Assembly: GCA_963739645.1 (NCBI GenBank)
Contig: CAVUBM010000104.1
Coordinates: 65,632 to 129,631, forward strand
DNA length: 64,000 bases
Source: JASHPR01 sp963739645
GTDB taxonomy: Bacteria > Actinomycetota > Actinomycetes > Streptosporangiales > Streptosporangiaceae
Direction of reading: 5' to 3'
In this document: in pieces, positions 44,933-53,613 of the stretch
Numbering within the stretch: position 1 is the stretch's first letter
How the letters are laid out: every line of letters starts with the position of its first letter
Notes under the pieces: model-generated
What the model saw: the letters and a program-made list of their open reading frames with translations, nothing else
Databases searched by the model: none
Told to the model about the DNA's origin: nothing
Program-made: the position numbers and the translations under genes

Positions 44933-46207
44933 TCAGGACCCGGCGGCCTGGGCCGCGGCCGCGGCCCGCCCGGCGGACAGTTCCCGTTCCCTGGCGTTGC
45001 CGGCCAGCGCCGCGGCGCGCTCGAACTCGACCCGGGCCTCGTCCGGGCGCCCCAGCTTCATCAGGAGGTCCCCGCGCACGCTCGGCAGCAGGTGATACCC
45101 CTGCAGCGAGGGCTCGCCCGCGAGCGTGTCCACCAGGTCGAGGCCGGCCTGGGGCCCGAACGCCATCCCCACCGCAACCGCCCGGTTCAGCTCGATCACG
45201 GGTGACGGCATCAGCCCGGCGAGTATGGCGTAAAGGCCCGCGATTCTTTCCCAGTCGGTGTCCTCCGGCCGGAACGCACGCGCATGGCAGGCCGCGATCG
45301 CCGCCTGCAGCGCATAGGGGCCGTGCGCGCCGCCGAGCTGCTCGGCCCGGTCAAGGGCGGCCAGCCCGCGGTTGATCAGCAGCCGGTCCCAGCGGCGCCG
45401 GTCCTGGTCCAGCAGCAGGATCGGCTCCCCGTCCGGGCCGCTGCGGGCGCGGACCCGGGACGCCTGGATCTCCATCAGCGCCACCAGCCCGTGCACCTCG
45501 GGCTCCTCCGGGGCGAGCTGGGCCAGGATGCGGCCCAGGCGCACCGCGTCCTCGCACAGCGCCGGGCGCATCCAGTCGTCCCCGGCCGTGGCCGAGTAGC
45601 CCTCGTTGAAGATCAGGTAAATAACTTCCAGAACGGAATCCAGGCGGGCCGGTCGTTCCTCCGGGCTCGGGACCTCGAACGGCACCTGCGCCTTGGCCAG
45701 TGTCCGCTTGGCCCGGACGATGCGCTGCGCGATCGTCGGTTCCGGTACCAGGTAGGCCCGGGCGATCTCCGCGGTGGTCAGCCCGCCCAGCAGCCGCAGG
45801 GTCAGCGCGACCCGCGCCTCGACGGCCAGGATCGGGTGGCACGCGGTGAAGATCAGCCGCAGCAGATCGTCGTCGATGTCGTCGGAGAACGCGGCGTCGA
45901 AATCGGGGGTGACGGTGTTGCCCTCGGCCTCCAGCGTGCGGGCGATCTGGGCGTACTTGTGCTGCAGCTCCCTGTTGCGCCGGAACAGGTCGATGGCCCG
46001 GCGCTTGGCCACGGTCATCAGCCAGGCACCCGCGTTGCGGGGCACCCCGGACTCGGGCCACTGCTCCAGGGCGGCCACCACGGCATCCTGGGCGAGCTCC
46101 TCGGCCAGGCCGACGTCGCCGGTGTACCGGGCGAGACCGGCGATGAGCCGTGCTGACTCCATCCGGACCACGGCCTCGACCGCAGCATGAGTCTCTGCTG
46201 CCGTCAC
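44933..46207 (-). CDS. ECF42-type RNA polymerase sigma factor with C-terminal TPR domain
   Basis: 424 residues. Region 2: ARLIAGLARYTGDVGLAEEL and AWLMTVAKRRAIDLFRRNRE. Region 4: LRLLGGLTTAEIARAYLVPE and TIAQRIVRAKRTL. A ~220-residue extension with TPR-like helices (DLVDTLAGEPSLQGYHLLPS, RPDEARVEFERAAALAGNA) follows, the ECF42 hallmark. No anti-sigma gene is present; ECF42 proteins instead associate with DGPF proteins, and one lies 124 nt upstream on the same strand. The extension is thought to be needed for activity. Confidence 0.92.
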   Translation of the reverse strand: MTAAETHAAVEAVVRMESARLIAGLARYTGDVGLAEELAQDAVVAALEQWPESGVPRNAGAWLMTVAKRRAIDLFRRNRELQHKYAQIARTLEAEGNTVTPDFDAAFSDDIDDDLLRLIFTACHPILAVEARVALTLRLLGGLTTAEIARAYLVPEPTIAQRIVRAKRTLAKAQVPFEVPSPEERPARLDSVLEVIYLIFNEGYSATAGDDWMRPALCEDAVRLGRILAQLAPEEPEVHGLVALMEIQASRVRARSGPDGEPILLLDQDRRRWDRLLINRGLAALDRAEQLGGAHGPYALQAAIAACHARAFRPEDTDWERIAGLYAILAGLMPSPVIELNRAVAVGMAFGPQAGLDLVDTLAGEPSLQGYHLLPSVRGDLLMKLGRPDEARVEFERAAALAGNARERELSAGRAAAAAQAAGS

Positions 46208-46263
46208 GACATCCGATCACACCACCCGCCGGCGGCCTGGGCAAACCCGGCGGCCAGCAGGGT

Positions 46264-46307
46264 GGTGGTGCCCACGCTGGGCCTGGAGCACCAGCGTGGG
46301 CACCACC
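46264..46307. terminator. perfect 17-bp hairpin between DGPF gene and sigma gene
   Basis: GGTGGTGCCCACGCTGG and its exact complement with a 10-nt loop, inside the 123-nt space between the DGPF stop and the sigma ATG. It may end or weaken read-through into the sigma gene. No T-tract follows on either strand. Confidence 0.5.
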
Positions 46308-46330
46308 ATCCCGCCCGGCCCGCGGCATGG

Positions 46331-46666
46331 TCAGTAGACCTGCCGGAGCGTGCTCTCGCCGTCGCCGGCGATGTCGAGGAACCGCTTGGTCCACTCGACG
46401 GCCTCGTCGGCGTCCCTGACCTCCATCAGCGCCCAGCCGCCGATCAGCTCCTTGGACTCGGTGTAGGGCCCGTCGGTCACGGTGAACTTCCCGTTGGCCC
46501 GGGTGACCTTGATGGCCTCCGAGTACGGGCCCACCCCGCCGGTCGCGACCAGGACCCCGGCCTTGGTCGCCTCCTCGACGAACGTGCCCATCTCCTCCAT
46601 GAGTTCCGGGCGCGGCGGCGCCATCGGCGCGGACGGGTCGCCCATCGTGTAGCCCAGGAATCGCAT
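46331..46666 (-). CDS. DGPF (YCII-related) protein, ECF42 partner
   Basis: 111 residues. It shows the YCII-like ferredoxin fold: MRFLGYTMGDPS, ELMEEMGTFVEEATKAGVLV, ATGGVGPYSEAIKV and the eponymous motif as TDGPYTESKELIGGWALMEV. Proteins of this type sit next to ECF42 sigma genes and are their main regulon members; the enzymatic role is unknown. Upstream lies the promoter-like pair at 46757-46783. Confidence 0.9.
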   Translation of the reverse strand: MRFLGYTMGDPSAPMAPPRPELMEEMGTFVEEATKAGVLVATGGVGPYSEAIKVTRANGKFTVTDGPYTESKELIGGWALMEVRDADEAVEWTKRFLDIAGDGESTLRQVY

Positions 46667-46756
46667 GTCGTGCTCCCTTCTGGTGTGCCAGCCGCCCTGG
46701 TGGCGGCGGGCCGGCCGGGCTGGCGTCCTGCCGCCGGCGGCCTTTCTTGCCCACGC

Positions 46757-46783
46757 GTCGAACGCCGTGCTTCCAGATCGACA
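46757..46783 (-). promoter_or_regulatory. ECF42-like promoter upstream of the DGPF gene
   Basis: On the minus strand TGTCGA (46783-46778) is followed after 17 nt by CGAC (46760-46757). Reported ECF42 promoters have TGTCGA at -35 and a short CGA/CGTC-type -10. It lies about 90 nt before the DGPF start, in the 308-nt gap 46667-46974 that also contains the leader of the sugar porter gene. Confidence 0.5.
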
Positions 46784-46974
46784 TCAGCCGGAAAATACTT
46801 CGCGCGATTTCCGGGCTGCCCGGCAGGCCGGGCCCGAACCCCTGGAAGACCCATCCCTGGTGCCCGGTTTGAGCCATTCCGGGGCAATGGCCCGGAGTTT
46901 GCCGGACCGCCTCGCGGGTAGACACGCGCAGCAGTTAACCCGGCGTGGTGGCCGGACAGAGGAGGAGGTCGGCG

Positions 46975-48429
46975 ATGGTGTCGGAGACGAGATCCACGCA
47001 GCCGCCCGGGCGCAACGTGCTCGCGGATCTGGACTCGCGCATCCCGACCAGCTTCTACTGGTACCTGGCCGCGCTGGCCTGCGTCGGCGGATTCCTGTTC
47101 GGGTACGACACCTCGAACATCGGCTCGGTCCTGGACTTCATCCCTTACCACCTGTCGAGCTTCTGGACCGGCTACCTGGTGGCCGGGGCCTCCCTCGGCG
47201 CTGCCGTCGGCGCGCTCATCGCCGGGCCGCTGACCGATCACTTCGGGCGCAAGTTTCTGCTGGTCACGGATGCGGGGATCTACGCCATCGGCGCGCTGCT
47301 GTCGGCGTTCACGGTGAACTGGTTCATGCTGGTGTCGTCGCGGACGCTCATCGGGCTCGCTATCGGGGCCGACTCCGCGATCGCCACCGCCTACATCGCC
47401 GAGTTCGCGCCGCGGGAGCGGCGCGGCCAGCTGAGCATCATCCAGCAGTGGATGATCACCGTGGGGATCCTGGTGTCCTACCTGGTGGCGGTGCTCATCC
47501 TCAAGCTCTGGCCGAACCAAGCCCGCCACCTGGACTGGAGGCTCATCCTCGGCATCGGCGCGATCCCGGCGATCGTGGCCGTGGCGCTGCGGTCCAGGAT
47601 GCCCGAGTCGCCGCGGTGGCTCATGCTCCGCGGCCGCTACGCCGACACCAGGAAGGCGTTCGGCCTGCTGGGGATGGAGACCACCGAGGACGAGGTGCGG
47701 GCGGCCGCCGACCAGCTCCGGGGGGCCGAGCAGGAGCGGCGGCGGAAGACGCAGTGGACCAAGGGCGTGATCCGGGCGCTGATCGTGGTCTGCGTGTTCT
47801 TCATTTTCCAGCAGATCACCGGGATCAATATCCCGTTCTACTACGGCCCAAAGATCCTGGCCACGTTCTTCCAGGGCGGGAACAGCGCGGTCGAGGCCGC
47901 GGTCGCCGGCGTCGAAGTCACCGCGATCCTCGGCGCGGTCAACGTGGTCGCGACCTACTTCGCCTTCCGCTGGATCGACAAGTTCGGCCGGCGCCCGCTG
48001 GCCATCGGGGGCTATGCCGGCATGGCGTTCTTCATGCTGGTCGCCGCGGCCGGGGTGGCGTGGCTCACCGACATCCCGAAGACCGTGGTGGTCATGGTCG
48101 GCTTCTCGTTCTTCATCACGTCGTTCGCGATCGGTGTCGGCGGGACGGGCTGGCTGATCCAGGGCGAGGTCTTCCCGACCGCGGTGCGCGGCCGGGCGGC
48201 GGCGATCGGGGCCGCCGTGGACTGGGTAGCCAACTTTGCGCTTATCGAAGCGTTCCCGGCCTGGCAGAATGCCTGGGGACTGGCCTGGGTCATGGTGTCG
48301 TTCGCCGTCCTGGCGGTGGTGGCGATCGGGTTCGTGTACAAGTTCCTGCCGGAGACCAAGGGCCTGTCGGTGGAGCAGGCGGTCCAGGTGTTCGAGCGGG
48401 AGGCCGAGGCCAGTAAGGCGCCGGTCTAG
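46975..48429 (+). CDS. MFS sugar porter
   Basis: 484 residues from ATG at 46975, 5 nt after GAGGAGG; the 46945 start is out of reach of this site. Twelve helices. Sugar-porter signatures: GGFLFGYDTSNIGS, TDHFGRKFLL, PESPRWLM (end of helix 6), QQITGINIPFYY (helix 7), DKFGRRPL and PETKGLSVEQ (C-terminal). It imports a sugar or polyol by proton symport, or acts as a facilitator. Divergent from the DGPF-sigma pair. Confidence 0.94.
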   Translation: MVSETRSTQPPGRNVLADLDSRIPTSFYWYLAALACVGGFLFGYDTSNIGSVLDFIPYHLSSFWTGYLVAGASLGAAVGALIAGPLTDHFGRKFLLVTDAGIYAIGALLSAFTVNWFMLVSSRTLIGLAIGADSAIATAYIAEFAPRERRGQLSIIQQWMITVGILVSYLVAVLILKLWPNQARHLDWRLILGIGAIPAIVAVALRSRMPESPRWLMLRGRYADTRKAFGLLGMETTEDEVRAAADQLRGAEQERRRKTQWTKGVIRALIVVCVFFIFQQITGINIPFYYGPKILATFFQGGNSAVEAAVAGVEVTAILGAVNVVATYFAFRWIDKFGRRPLAIGGYAGMAFFMLVAAAGVAWLTDIPKTVVVMVGFSFFITSFAIGVGGTGWLIQGEVFPTAVRGRAAAIGAAVDWVANFALIEAFPAWQNAWGLAWVMVSFAVLAVVAIGFVYKFLPETKGLSVEQAVQVFEREAEASKAPV

Positions 48430-48482
48430 TCAGGGTCACTACGCTAGAAGCCTGCCGCGCCGGTTGACAGAGAGCAGGAGCC

Positions 48483-49466
48483 ATGCGGTTGCGGGGAGGC
48501 GTAGCGATCGACCTTGGCACGGTCAACACGCTCGTACACATCACCGGCCGCGGGATCGTCATCGAGGAACCCTCCGCGATCGCCATAGACCGGTCGACCA
48601 ACCGGGTGATCGCCGTGGGCCAGATCGCGGACGCGCTGGCCGGGAAGGAACCCCAGGACATCGAGGTCATCCATCCCCTCAGGGATGGGGTCATCGCCGA
48701 CCTGGACGCGGCCACGGCCATGCTGCAGGCGTTCCTGCGCCGGGCCCGGCTGCGCCGCAGCCTGCTGCGGCCGGCGGCGGTGGTCTGCGTGCCGGCCGAC
48801 GCCACCTGGGTGGAGCGGCGGTCGCTGGCCGCGGCGGTCGAGGCGTCGCGGCCGCGCTGCTCGGTGCAGCTCGTCGACGAGCCGGTGGCCGCCGCGGCGG
48901 GCGCGGGCTTCGACCTGGCCGAGGGCGCCGGAGCGTTCCTGGTGGACATCGGCGGCGGCACCACCGAAGCCGCGGTGCTGGCGGGCGGTCACGTGGTGCG
49001 GGCCCAGTCGCTGCGCGTCGCGGGCAACGCGATGGACGAGGCGATCGTGCACGCGGTCAAGGCCGAGTACGGGCTTCTCATCGGCCGCAACGCGGCCCGG
49101 AGCCTGAAGACGGTCCTCGGGGTGGCCGACGGCGCGGCCGAGTGGATGGAGACCGTGGGGGTCGACGCCGCGCGCCGGACGCCGCGCGTGGAGCACATCT
49201 CCGGGCGGCTCGTGGCCGAGGCCCTCGAGCATCCGATCACCGCGATCGCCGACTCGGTGGAGGAGATGCTGTCCGACATCCCGCCCAACCTGGCCGAGGA
49301 CATCGTGCGGGGCAAGATCCGCCTGGCCGGCGGCGGAGCCCTGCTGCCGGGCCTGGCCAGCCGGATCGAGGTGGCCGCGGGCATCCCGGCCATGGTCGTG
49401 GACGACCCGCTGCGGTGCGTGGTCCGGGGCGCGGCCGAGATACTCGAGCACAGCGAGGGCGGCTGA
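48483..49466 (+). CDS. MreB/Mbl-like actin homologue (orphan)
   Basis: 327 residues; GAGAGCAGGAG precedes the ATG. Actin-fold motifs: phosphate 1 AIDLGTVNTLVH, phosphate 2 FLVDIGGGTTEAAV, connect motif GNAMDEAIVHAVK and adenosine motif IRLAGGGALLPGLASRI. MreB polymers guide wall synthesis; in actinomycetes that grow at tips they often act in sporulation walls instead. No mreC, mreD or rodA is next to it, which marks it as an extra paralogue. Slightly shorter than canonical MreB (~345). Confidence 0.9.
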   Translation: MRLRGGVAIDLGTVNTLVHITGRGIVIEEPSAIAIDRSTNRVIAVGQIADALAGKEPQDIEVIHPLRDGVIADLDAATAMLQAFLRRARLRRSLLRPAAVVCVPADATWVERRSLAAAVEASRPRCSVQLVDEPVAAAAGAGFDLAEGAGAFLVDIGGGTTEAAVLAGGHVVRAQSLRVAGNAMDEAIVHAVKAEYGLLIGRNAARSLKTVLGVADGAAEWMETVGVDAARRTPRVEHISGRLVAEALEHPITAIADSVEEMLSDIPPNLAEDIVRGKIRLAGGGALLPGLASRIEVAAGIPAMVVDDPLRCVVRGAAEILEHSEGG

Positions 49467-49524
49467 CCGGACCGGTCAGCCGCTGCGCCCGGTATTCCCA
49501 GGCGCGAGCGGGCAGGATGAACAC

Positions 49525-50403
49525 GTGACCGGTGCTGACCTGCTGCACGAGGCGGCCGTCGAGCTTTACTCCGCCGACCCGGACGAGTTCGTCGCGCGCC
49601 GCAAGGACCTGGCGGCCCGGGCCCGGGCCGCGGGCGACACCGCGGCCGCCAAGCAGATCGGCGGACTGCGCAAGCCCACCCGGTCGGCCTGGATCATCAA
49701 CCAGCTGGTGCGCTCCGCGCCCGGTGTGCCCTCGGAGCTGGCCAGCCTCGGTGACGAGCTGCGGGCCGCGCAGGGATCCCTGGACGGCGCGGCCATCAGG
49801 GAGCTGTCCCAGCAGCGGCGCCGGCTGATCGAGAACCTGACCCGCCAGGCGTTCACGGCCGCGGGCCTGGACGCGCCGCCTGCCGCGCTCAGGGACGAGG
49901 TGACCGCCACCCTCGGCGCCGCCCTGGCCGACCCGGAGGTCGCCAGGCAGATGGCGGCCGGGGCCATGGCCCGCGTGGCCCACCGGGACGGCCTGGGCCC
50001 CCCGGACGGGACGGAGCTCGCCCTGGCCACGCCCTCCCCTGGCCGCACCAAGGCCGCCGGGCCCGCGCGCGCGCCGGCCCGGGCCGGATCAGCGAAGATG
50101 ACCCCCCAGGAACGGGCTCAGGCCGCGGCCGAGGCCAAGGCCCGGGCGGCCGAGGAGGCCGCAGCCGCGCGGGAGCGCCGCCGGCAGGAGGCGCTGGCCG
50201 AGGCCGAGCAGGCCGTGGCGGTGGCCGACCGGGCCGCGGAGGAAGCGGCCGCCGCTGAGCAGGAGCTTGAGGATGCCGCCCAGCAGCTGGAGGAGAATCT
50301 TGCTGATGCCCGCCGCCGCCTGGCCGACGCCAGGCTCATGGCGCGGCGGGCCAGAAACGGGCAGCGCCATGCCCGCCGGGAACTCGACCGCTGGCAGAAA
50401 TAA
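49525..50403 (+). CDS. conserved hypothetical protein with C-terminal coiled coil
   Basis: 292 residues with a GTG start at 49525. The N-terminal ~160 residues are helical and conserved-looking: LYSADPDEFVARRKDLAARA and IGGLRKPTRSAWIINQLVR. A Pro/Ala linker (175-195) leads to a long Ala/Glu/Arg heptad-rich coiled coil (about 200-290). This pattern occurs in actinobacteria as an unnamed protein family. Function unknown; it may be DNA- or filament-associated. Confidence 0.7.
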   Translation: MTGADLLHEAAVELYSADPDEFVARRKDLAARARAAGDTAAAKQIGGLRKPTRSAWIINQLVRSAPGVPSELASLGDELRAAQGSLDGAAIRELSQQRRRLIENLTRQAFTAAGLDAPPAALRDEVTATLGAALADPEVARQMAAGAMARVAHRDGLGPPDGTELALATPSPGRTKAAGPARAPARAGSAKMTPQERAQAAAEAKARAAEEAAAARERRRQEALAEAEQAVAVADRAAEEAAAAEQELEDAAQQLEENLADARRRLADARLMARRARNGQRHARRELDRWQK

Positions 50404-50574
50404 CCACCCGCGGTAATCCCGTCATGGCTCCGGAGTGATAGGCACCGGCGGCCCTGAGGACCTTCCTTACCGGTGCTATTCGGGTTTTCCCGGGTCGCAA
50501 TGTCACGGCTTAGGCTTGTAGACGCGATGTACCCGCGACCATAGCGCTGCGACCGCAGGAAGACGGGCCGTGCG

Positions 50575-51270
50575 TTGTTGCTGATTGTTATGTACGAGTC
50601 ACAGACGTGGCGCGTCCAACCGGGTGAGCCATTCACGTTCGGCCGGTCGCCGACATGCTCTGTCGTGCTGCCCCCGAACGACCGCGGCGTGTCGCGGAAC
50701 GCCGGGAGTCTCCGCTTCCACGACGGGTCGTGGTGGCTGCATAACGACAGCAGCTCCAGCGTGCTGAGCGTGGTTGGTGACCGGGGGTTCCGGGTCGACC
50801 TCCCGCCCGGGCTGCAGATACCGCTGCAGCAGTGGCACGCCAAGGTGACCCTGAACGGGGCGCTGGACAACTACACGCTGCGGCTGCGGCTGCCCGAGCT
50901 CGATGACGTGCCCGACCCGTCGCCCGCGTACGTGACCGGGGAGCGCGCGGTGACCAGCACGCGCTACCGGGCCCGGCTGAGCGACAGCGACCGGCTCGTG
51001 CTCGCGGCGCGGTTCGAGGAGTACCTGGACTGGCGGCACACCGGTGACCCGACTCCGCGCAGCGCCAAACAGACCGCGGAACGGATCGGCTGGCAGGCTC
51101 ATACGGTGGCCAAGCGGTGCGAGAACATCAGGGACCGGTACGTGCGCCTCGGCGCCCCGGGCCTGCGCGGGGCGCGCGCCCTGGACGAGCTGGCCCGCCT
51201 GCTCATCTCGACCGGTCACCTGACCGCCGCGGACCTGAAGCAGCTGCCGGAAAAGGCCGCGCCGGCCTAG
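50575..51270 (+). CDS. FHA domain protein with C-terminal winged helix
   Basis: 231 residues from TTG at 50575, or 226 from ATG at 50590. FHA-like N-terminus: WRVQPGEPFTFGRSPTCSVV, GVSRNAGSLRFHDGSWWLHN. GR and SR of the phosphothreonine site are present, but the usual His is Asn and the NGT turn is SSSS. The C-terminal half (LSDSDRLVLAARFEEYL, PRSAKQTAERIGWQAHTVAK) looks like a winged helix. It may link Ser/Thr kinase signalling to DNA or protein binding. Few nearby genes suggest a target. Confidence 0.78.
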   Translation: MLLIVMYESQTWRVQPGEPFTFGRSPTCSVVLPPNDRGVSRNAGSLRFHDGSWWLHNDSSSSVLSVVGDRGFRVDLPPGLQIPLQQWHAKVTLNGALDNYTLRLRLPELDDVPDPSPAYVTGERAVTSTRYRARLSDSDRLVLAARFEEYLDWRHTGDPTPRSAKQTAERIGWQAHTVAKRCENIRDRYVRLGAPGLRGARALDELARLLISTGHLTAADLKQLPEKAAPA

Positions 51271-51293
51271 GCCGCGGCCGGGCGGGGGGAGCG

Positions 51294-52733
51294 TTGACCG
51301 AGGATTTCGCGCGGGCCGCGCGGCTGGCCGCCGAGCTCGCGGCCGGACATCTGGACGGGATCCAGGCCGGCCCGGTCTGGCGGCCCATGGCCGAGGCCGA
51401 CCGCGCCTGGCTGCGTGATCAGCAGCTGCCCGACCGCGGGCGCCCGCTGGAGGCGCTGCTGGCTGATATCGCGGCGCACGTGCTGCCGTACCCGATGGGC
51501 AACGGGCACCCCCGGTTCTTCGGCTGGGTGAACTCGCCGCCCGCGCCCGCGGGGGTGCTGGTGGAGCCGATCGCGGCCGCGATGAACCCCAGCTGCGCCG
51601 GCGGCGACCACGCCGCGATCGAGGTCGAGCGGTGCGCCGTGCGCTGGCTGGCCGGGCTCGTGGGCTACCCGCACCGGCCCGGCGGCGGGCTGCTGACCAG
51701 CGGCGCCTCGCTGGCGACCGTCGGCAGCCTGGCCGCGGCCAGGTACCGGGCCGCGGCCCGCGACGGCTGGGACGTCCGGGCCGACGGGCTCGCGGGGAGC
51801 CGCCCGTTCGTGCTGTACGTGTCCGCCGAGGGCCACAGCTGCCTGCGCAAGGCCGCGGAGCTGCTGGGCATCGGCAGCCGCGGCGTCCGCGAGATCCCGG
51901 CCGACCCCGGATTCCGGATGGACGTGGCCGCGCTGCGCGCCGCGCTGGCCCGTGATCAAGCCGACGGCTTGCGGCCGTTCTGCATCGCCGCGACCGCGGG
52001 CACGGTCAACTCCGGGGCCATCGACCCGCTGGACCAGCTCGCCGACCTGGCCGCTGAGCATGACCTGTGGCTGCACGTGGACGGCGCGTACGGCGCGTTC
52101 GGGGTCGTGGACCCGCAGCTCGCGCCCGCGTATGCGGGCCTGGAACGGGCGGACTCGCTTGTGCTCGACCCGCACAAGTGGCTCGGTGTCCCGGTCGACT
52201 GCGGCTGCCTCCTGGTCCGCGACCCGGCGGCGCTGCGGGATGCGTTCAGCCTGGTGCCGCCGTACCTGCGCGACGACCGGGCCGAGGGTCCCGGCTGGTT
52301 CTCCGAGTACGGGCCGGAGCAGACCCGGCCGTTCCGCGCCCTGCGGGCCTGGGCCACCCTGGCCCACCTCGGCAGCTCCGGGATCGCCGCCCTGGTTACC
52401 CGCGGCGTGGCGCTCGCCCGCACCCTTGCCCGCCTGGTCGATGACGCGGACGACCTGGAACGGCTGGCTCCCGTGGTCACCTCCATCGTGGCCTTCCGCT
52501 ACCGCCCGCCCGGCCCGGCCGGCCGTCAGCTCGACGCGATCAACCAGGCGATCCCGGCCGCCGTCCAGCGCCGCGGCCAGGTGTTTATCACCGGCACCCG
52601 GCTGGCCGGCCAGGAAGCCCTGCGCGCCTGCCTCATCCACCCGGCCACCACGGTCAGCGACCTGGAGGTGCTGCTGGGGGAGGTGCGGTCGGCCGGGAGG
52701 CGTCAGCTCGCCAGCTCACGGCGTCCCGGCTAG
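51294..52733 (+). CDS. PLP-dependent amino-acid decarboxylase-like enzyme
   Basis: 479 residues from TTG at 51294, with GGGGGGAG just upstream; it starts 24 nt after the FHA stop. Group II decarboxylase features: HPRFFGWVNSPPAP, GGGLLTSGASLATVGSL, LWLHVDGAYGAFG (Asp for the pyridine N) and VLDPHKWLGVPVDC with the PLP-lysine. It may act on aromatic amino acids or related compounds; the substrate is open. The final ~12 residues are basic. Confidence 0.9.
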   Translation: MTEDFARAARLAAELAAGHLDGIQAGPVWRPMAEADRAWLRDQQLPDRGRPLEALLADIAAHVLPYPMGNGHPRFFGWVNSPPAPAGVLVEPIAAAMNPSCAGGDHAAIEVERCAVRWLAGLVGYPHRPGGGLLTSGASLATVGSLAAARYRAAARDGWDVRADGLAGSRPFVLYVSAEGHSCLRKAAELLGIGSRGVREIPADPGFRMDVAALRAALARDQADGLRPFCIAATAGTVNSGAIDPLDQLADLAAEHDLWLHVDGAYGAFGVVDPQLAPAYAGLERADSLVLDPHKWLGVPVDCGCLLVRDPAALRDAFSLVPPYLRDDRAEGPGWFSEYGPEQTRPFRALRAWATLAHLGSSGIAALVTRGVALARTLARLVDDADDLERLAPVVTSIVAFRYRPPGPAGRQLDAINQAIPAAVQRRGQVFITGTRLAGQEALRACLIHPATTVSDLEVLLGEVRSAGRRQLASSRRPG

Positions 52734-52767
52734 CGCCGTCCGGCCCGGGTCCGCCTAGCATGCTGCC

Positions 52768-53574
52768 GTGAGCGACTACGAGATGGCCCAGGAGTACGAG
52801 GCGGTCAACTACTACCGCCGGGGTGGCGCAGCGAAGATCGAGCTCAACCGGCCCGACCGGCTGAACGCGTGGAACGAGCAGCTCAGCGTCGACCTGCTGG
52901 CCGCGCTGACCGCGGCCGCGGACGACCCGGGCGTCCGCGCGGTGCTGATCACCGGGGCCGGACGGGCGTTCTCCAGCGGCGCGGACCTCCGGGCCGGCGG
53001 GGAGCACGCCACCGCGGACGGCATCTACGCCCGGCTGACCGAGCGCTACCACCCGATCATGGTGGGCGTCCGCCAGATGCCCAAGCCGGTCGTGAGCGGC
53101 GTCACCGGCGCGGCCGCCGGGATCGGCCTGTCGCTGGCGCTCAGCTGCGACCTGGTGGTCGCCGCCGAGTCCGCGTTCTTCCTGCTCGCGTTCGTGAACA
53201 TCGGCCTGGTTCCGGACGGCGGGTCGTCGCTGCTCGTGCCCTCGCGGGTGGGCTTCGCCCGGGCCGCCGAGATGGCGATGCTGGGCGAGCGGGTCGGGGC
53301 CAGCCAGGCGCTGGAGTGGGGGCTGATCAACCGGGTCTGGCCCGACGAGGATTTCGCGGCGCGCGCCGACGAGCTTGTCGGGCGGCTCGCCGAGGGTCCG
53401 ACCGGGTCGTACGCGGGCATGAAGCGCCAGCTCAACCGGTGGCTGTACGACCGGATGGACTCCCAGCTTGAGTTCGAGGCCCAGATCCAGCGGGAGATGG
53501 CCGGGTCGGGCGACTTCGTGGAGGGGGTCACGGCCTTCACCGAGAAGCGCCCGCCGCGGTTCACCGGCCGCTGA
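52768..53574 (+). CDS. enoyl-CoA hydratase/isomerase, PaaG-like
   Basis: 268 residues, GTG at 52768. Crotonase fold: AKIELNRPDRLNAWNEQL, ITGAGRAFSSGADLRAGG (oxyanion loop), GAAAGIGLSLALSCDLVVAA and FVNIGLVPDGGSSLLVP. At the catalytic position there is Asp (PDGG), as in PaaG isomerases, and the first Glu of true hydratases is missing. An isomerase in aromatic or fatty acyl-CoA breakdown is likely. 34 nt after the decarboxylase, possibly cotranscribed. Confidence 0.9.
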   Translation: MSDYEMAQEYEAVNYYRRGGAAKIELNRPDRLNAWNEQLSVDLLAALTAAADDPGVRAVLITGAGRAFSSGADLRAGGEHATADGIYARLTERYHPIMVGVRQMPKPVVSGVTGAAAGIGLSLALSCDLVVAAESAFFLLAFVNIGLVPDGGSSLLVPSRVGFARAAEMAMLGERVGASQALEWGLINRVWPDEDFAARADELVGRLAEGPTGSYAGMKRQLNRWLYDRMDSQLEFEAQIQREMAGSGDFVEGVTAFTEKRPPRFTGR

Positions 53575-53613
53575 GCCGCAGCCGCGGCCGGGCGCGCCGG
53601 GCCGCCGCCGGCG

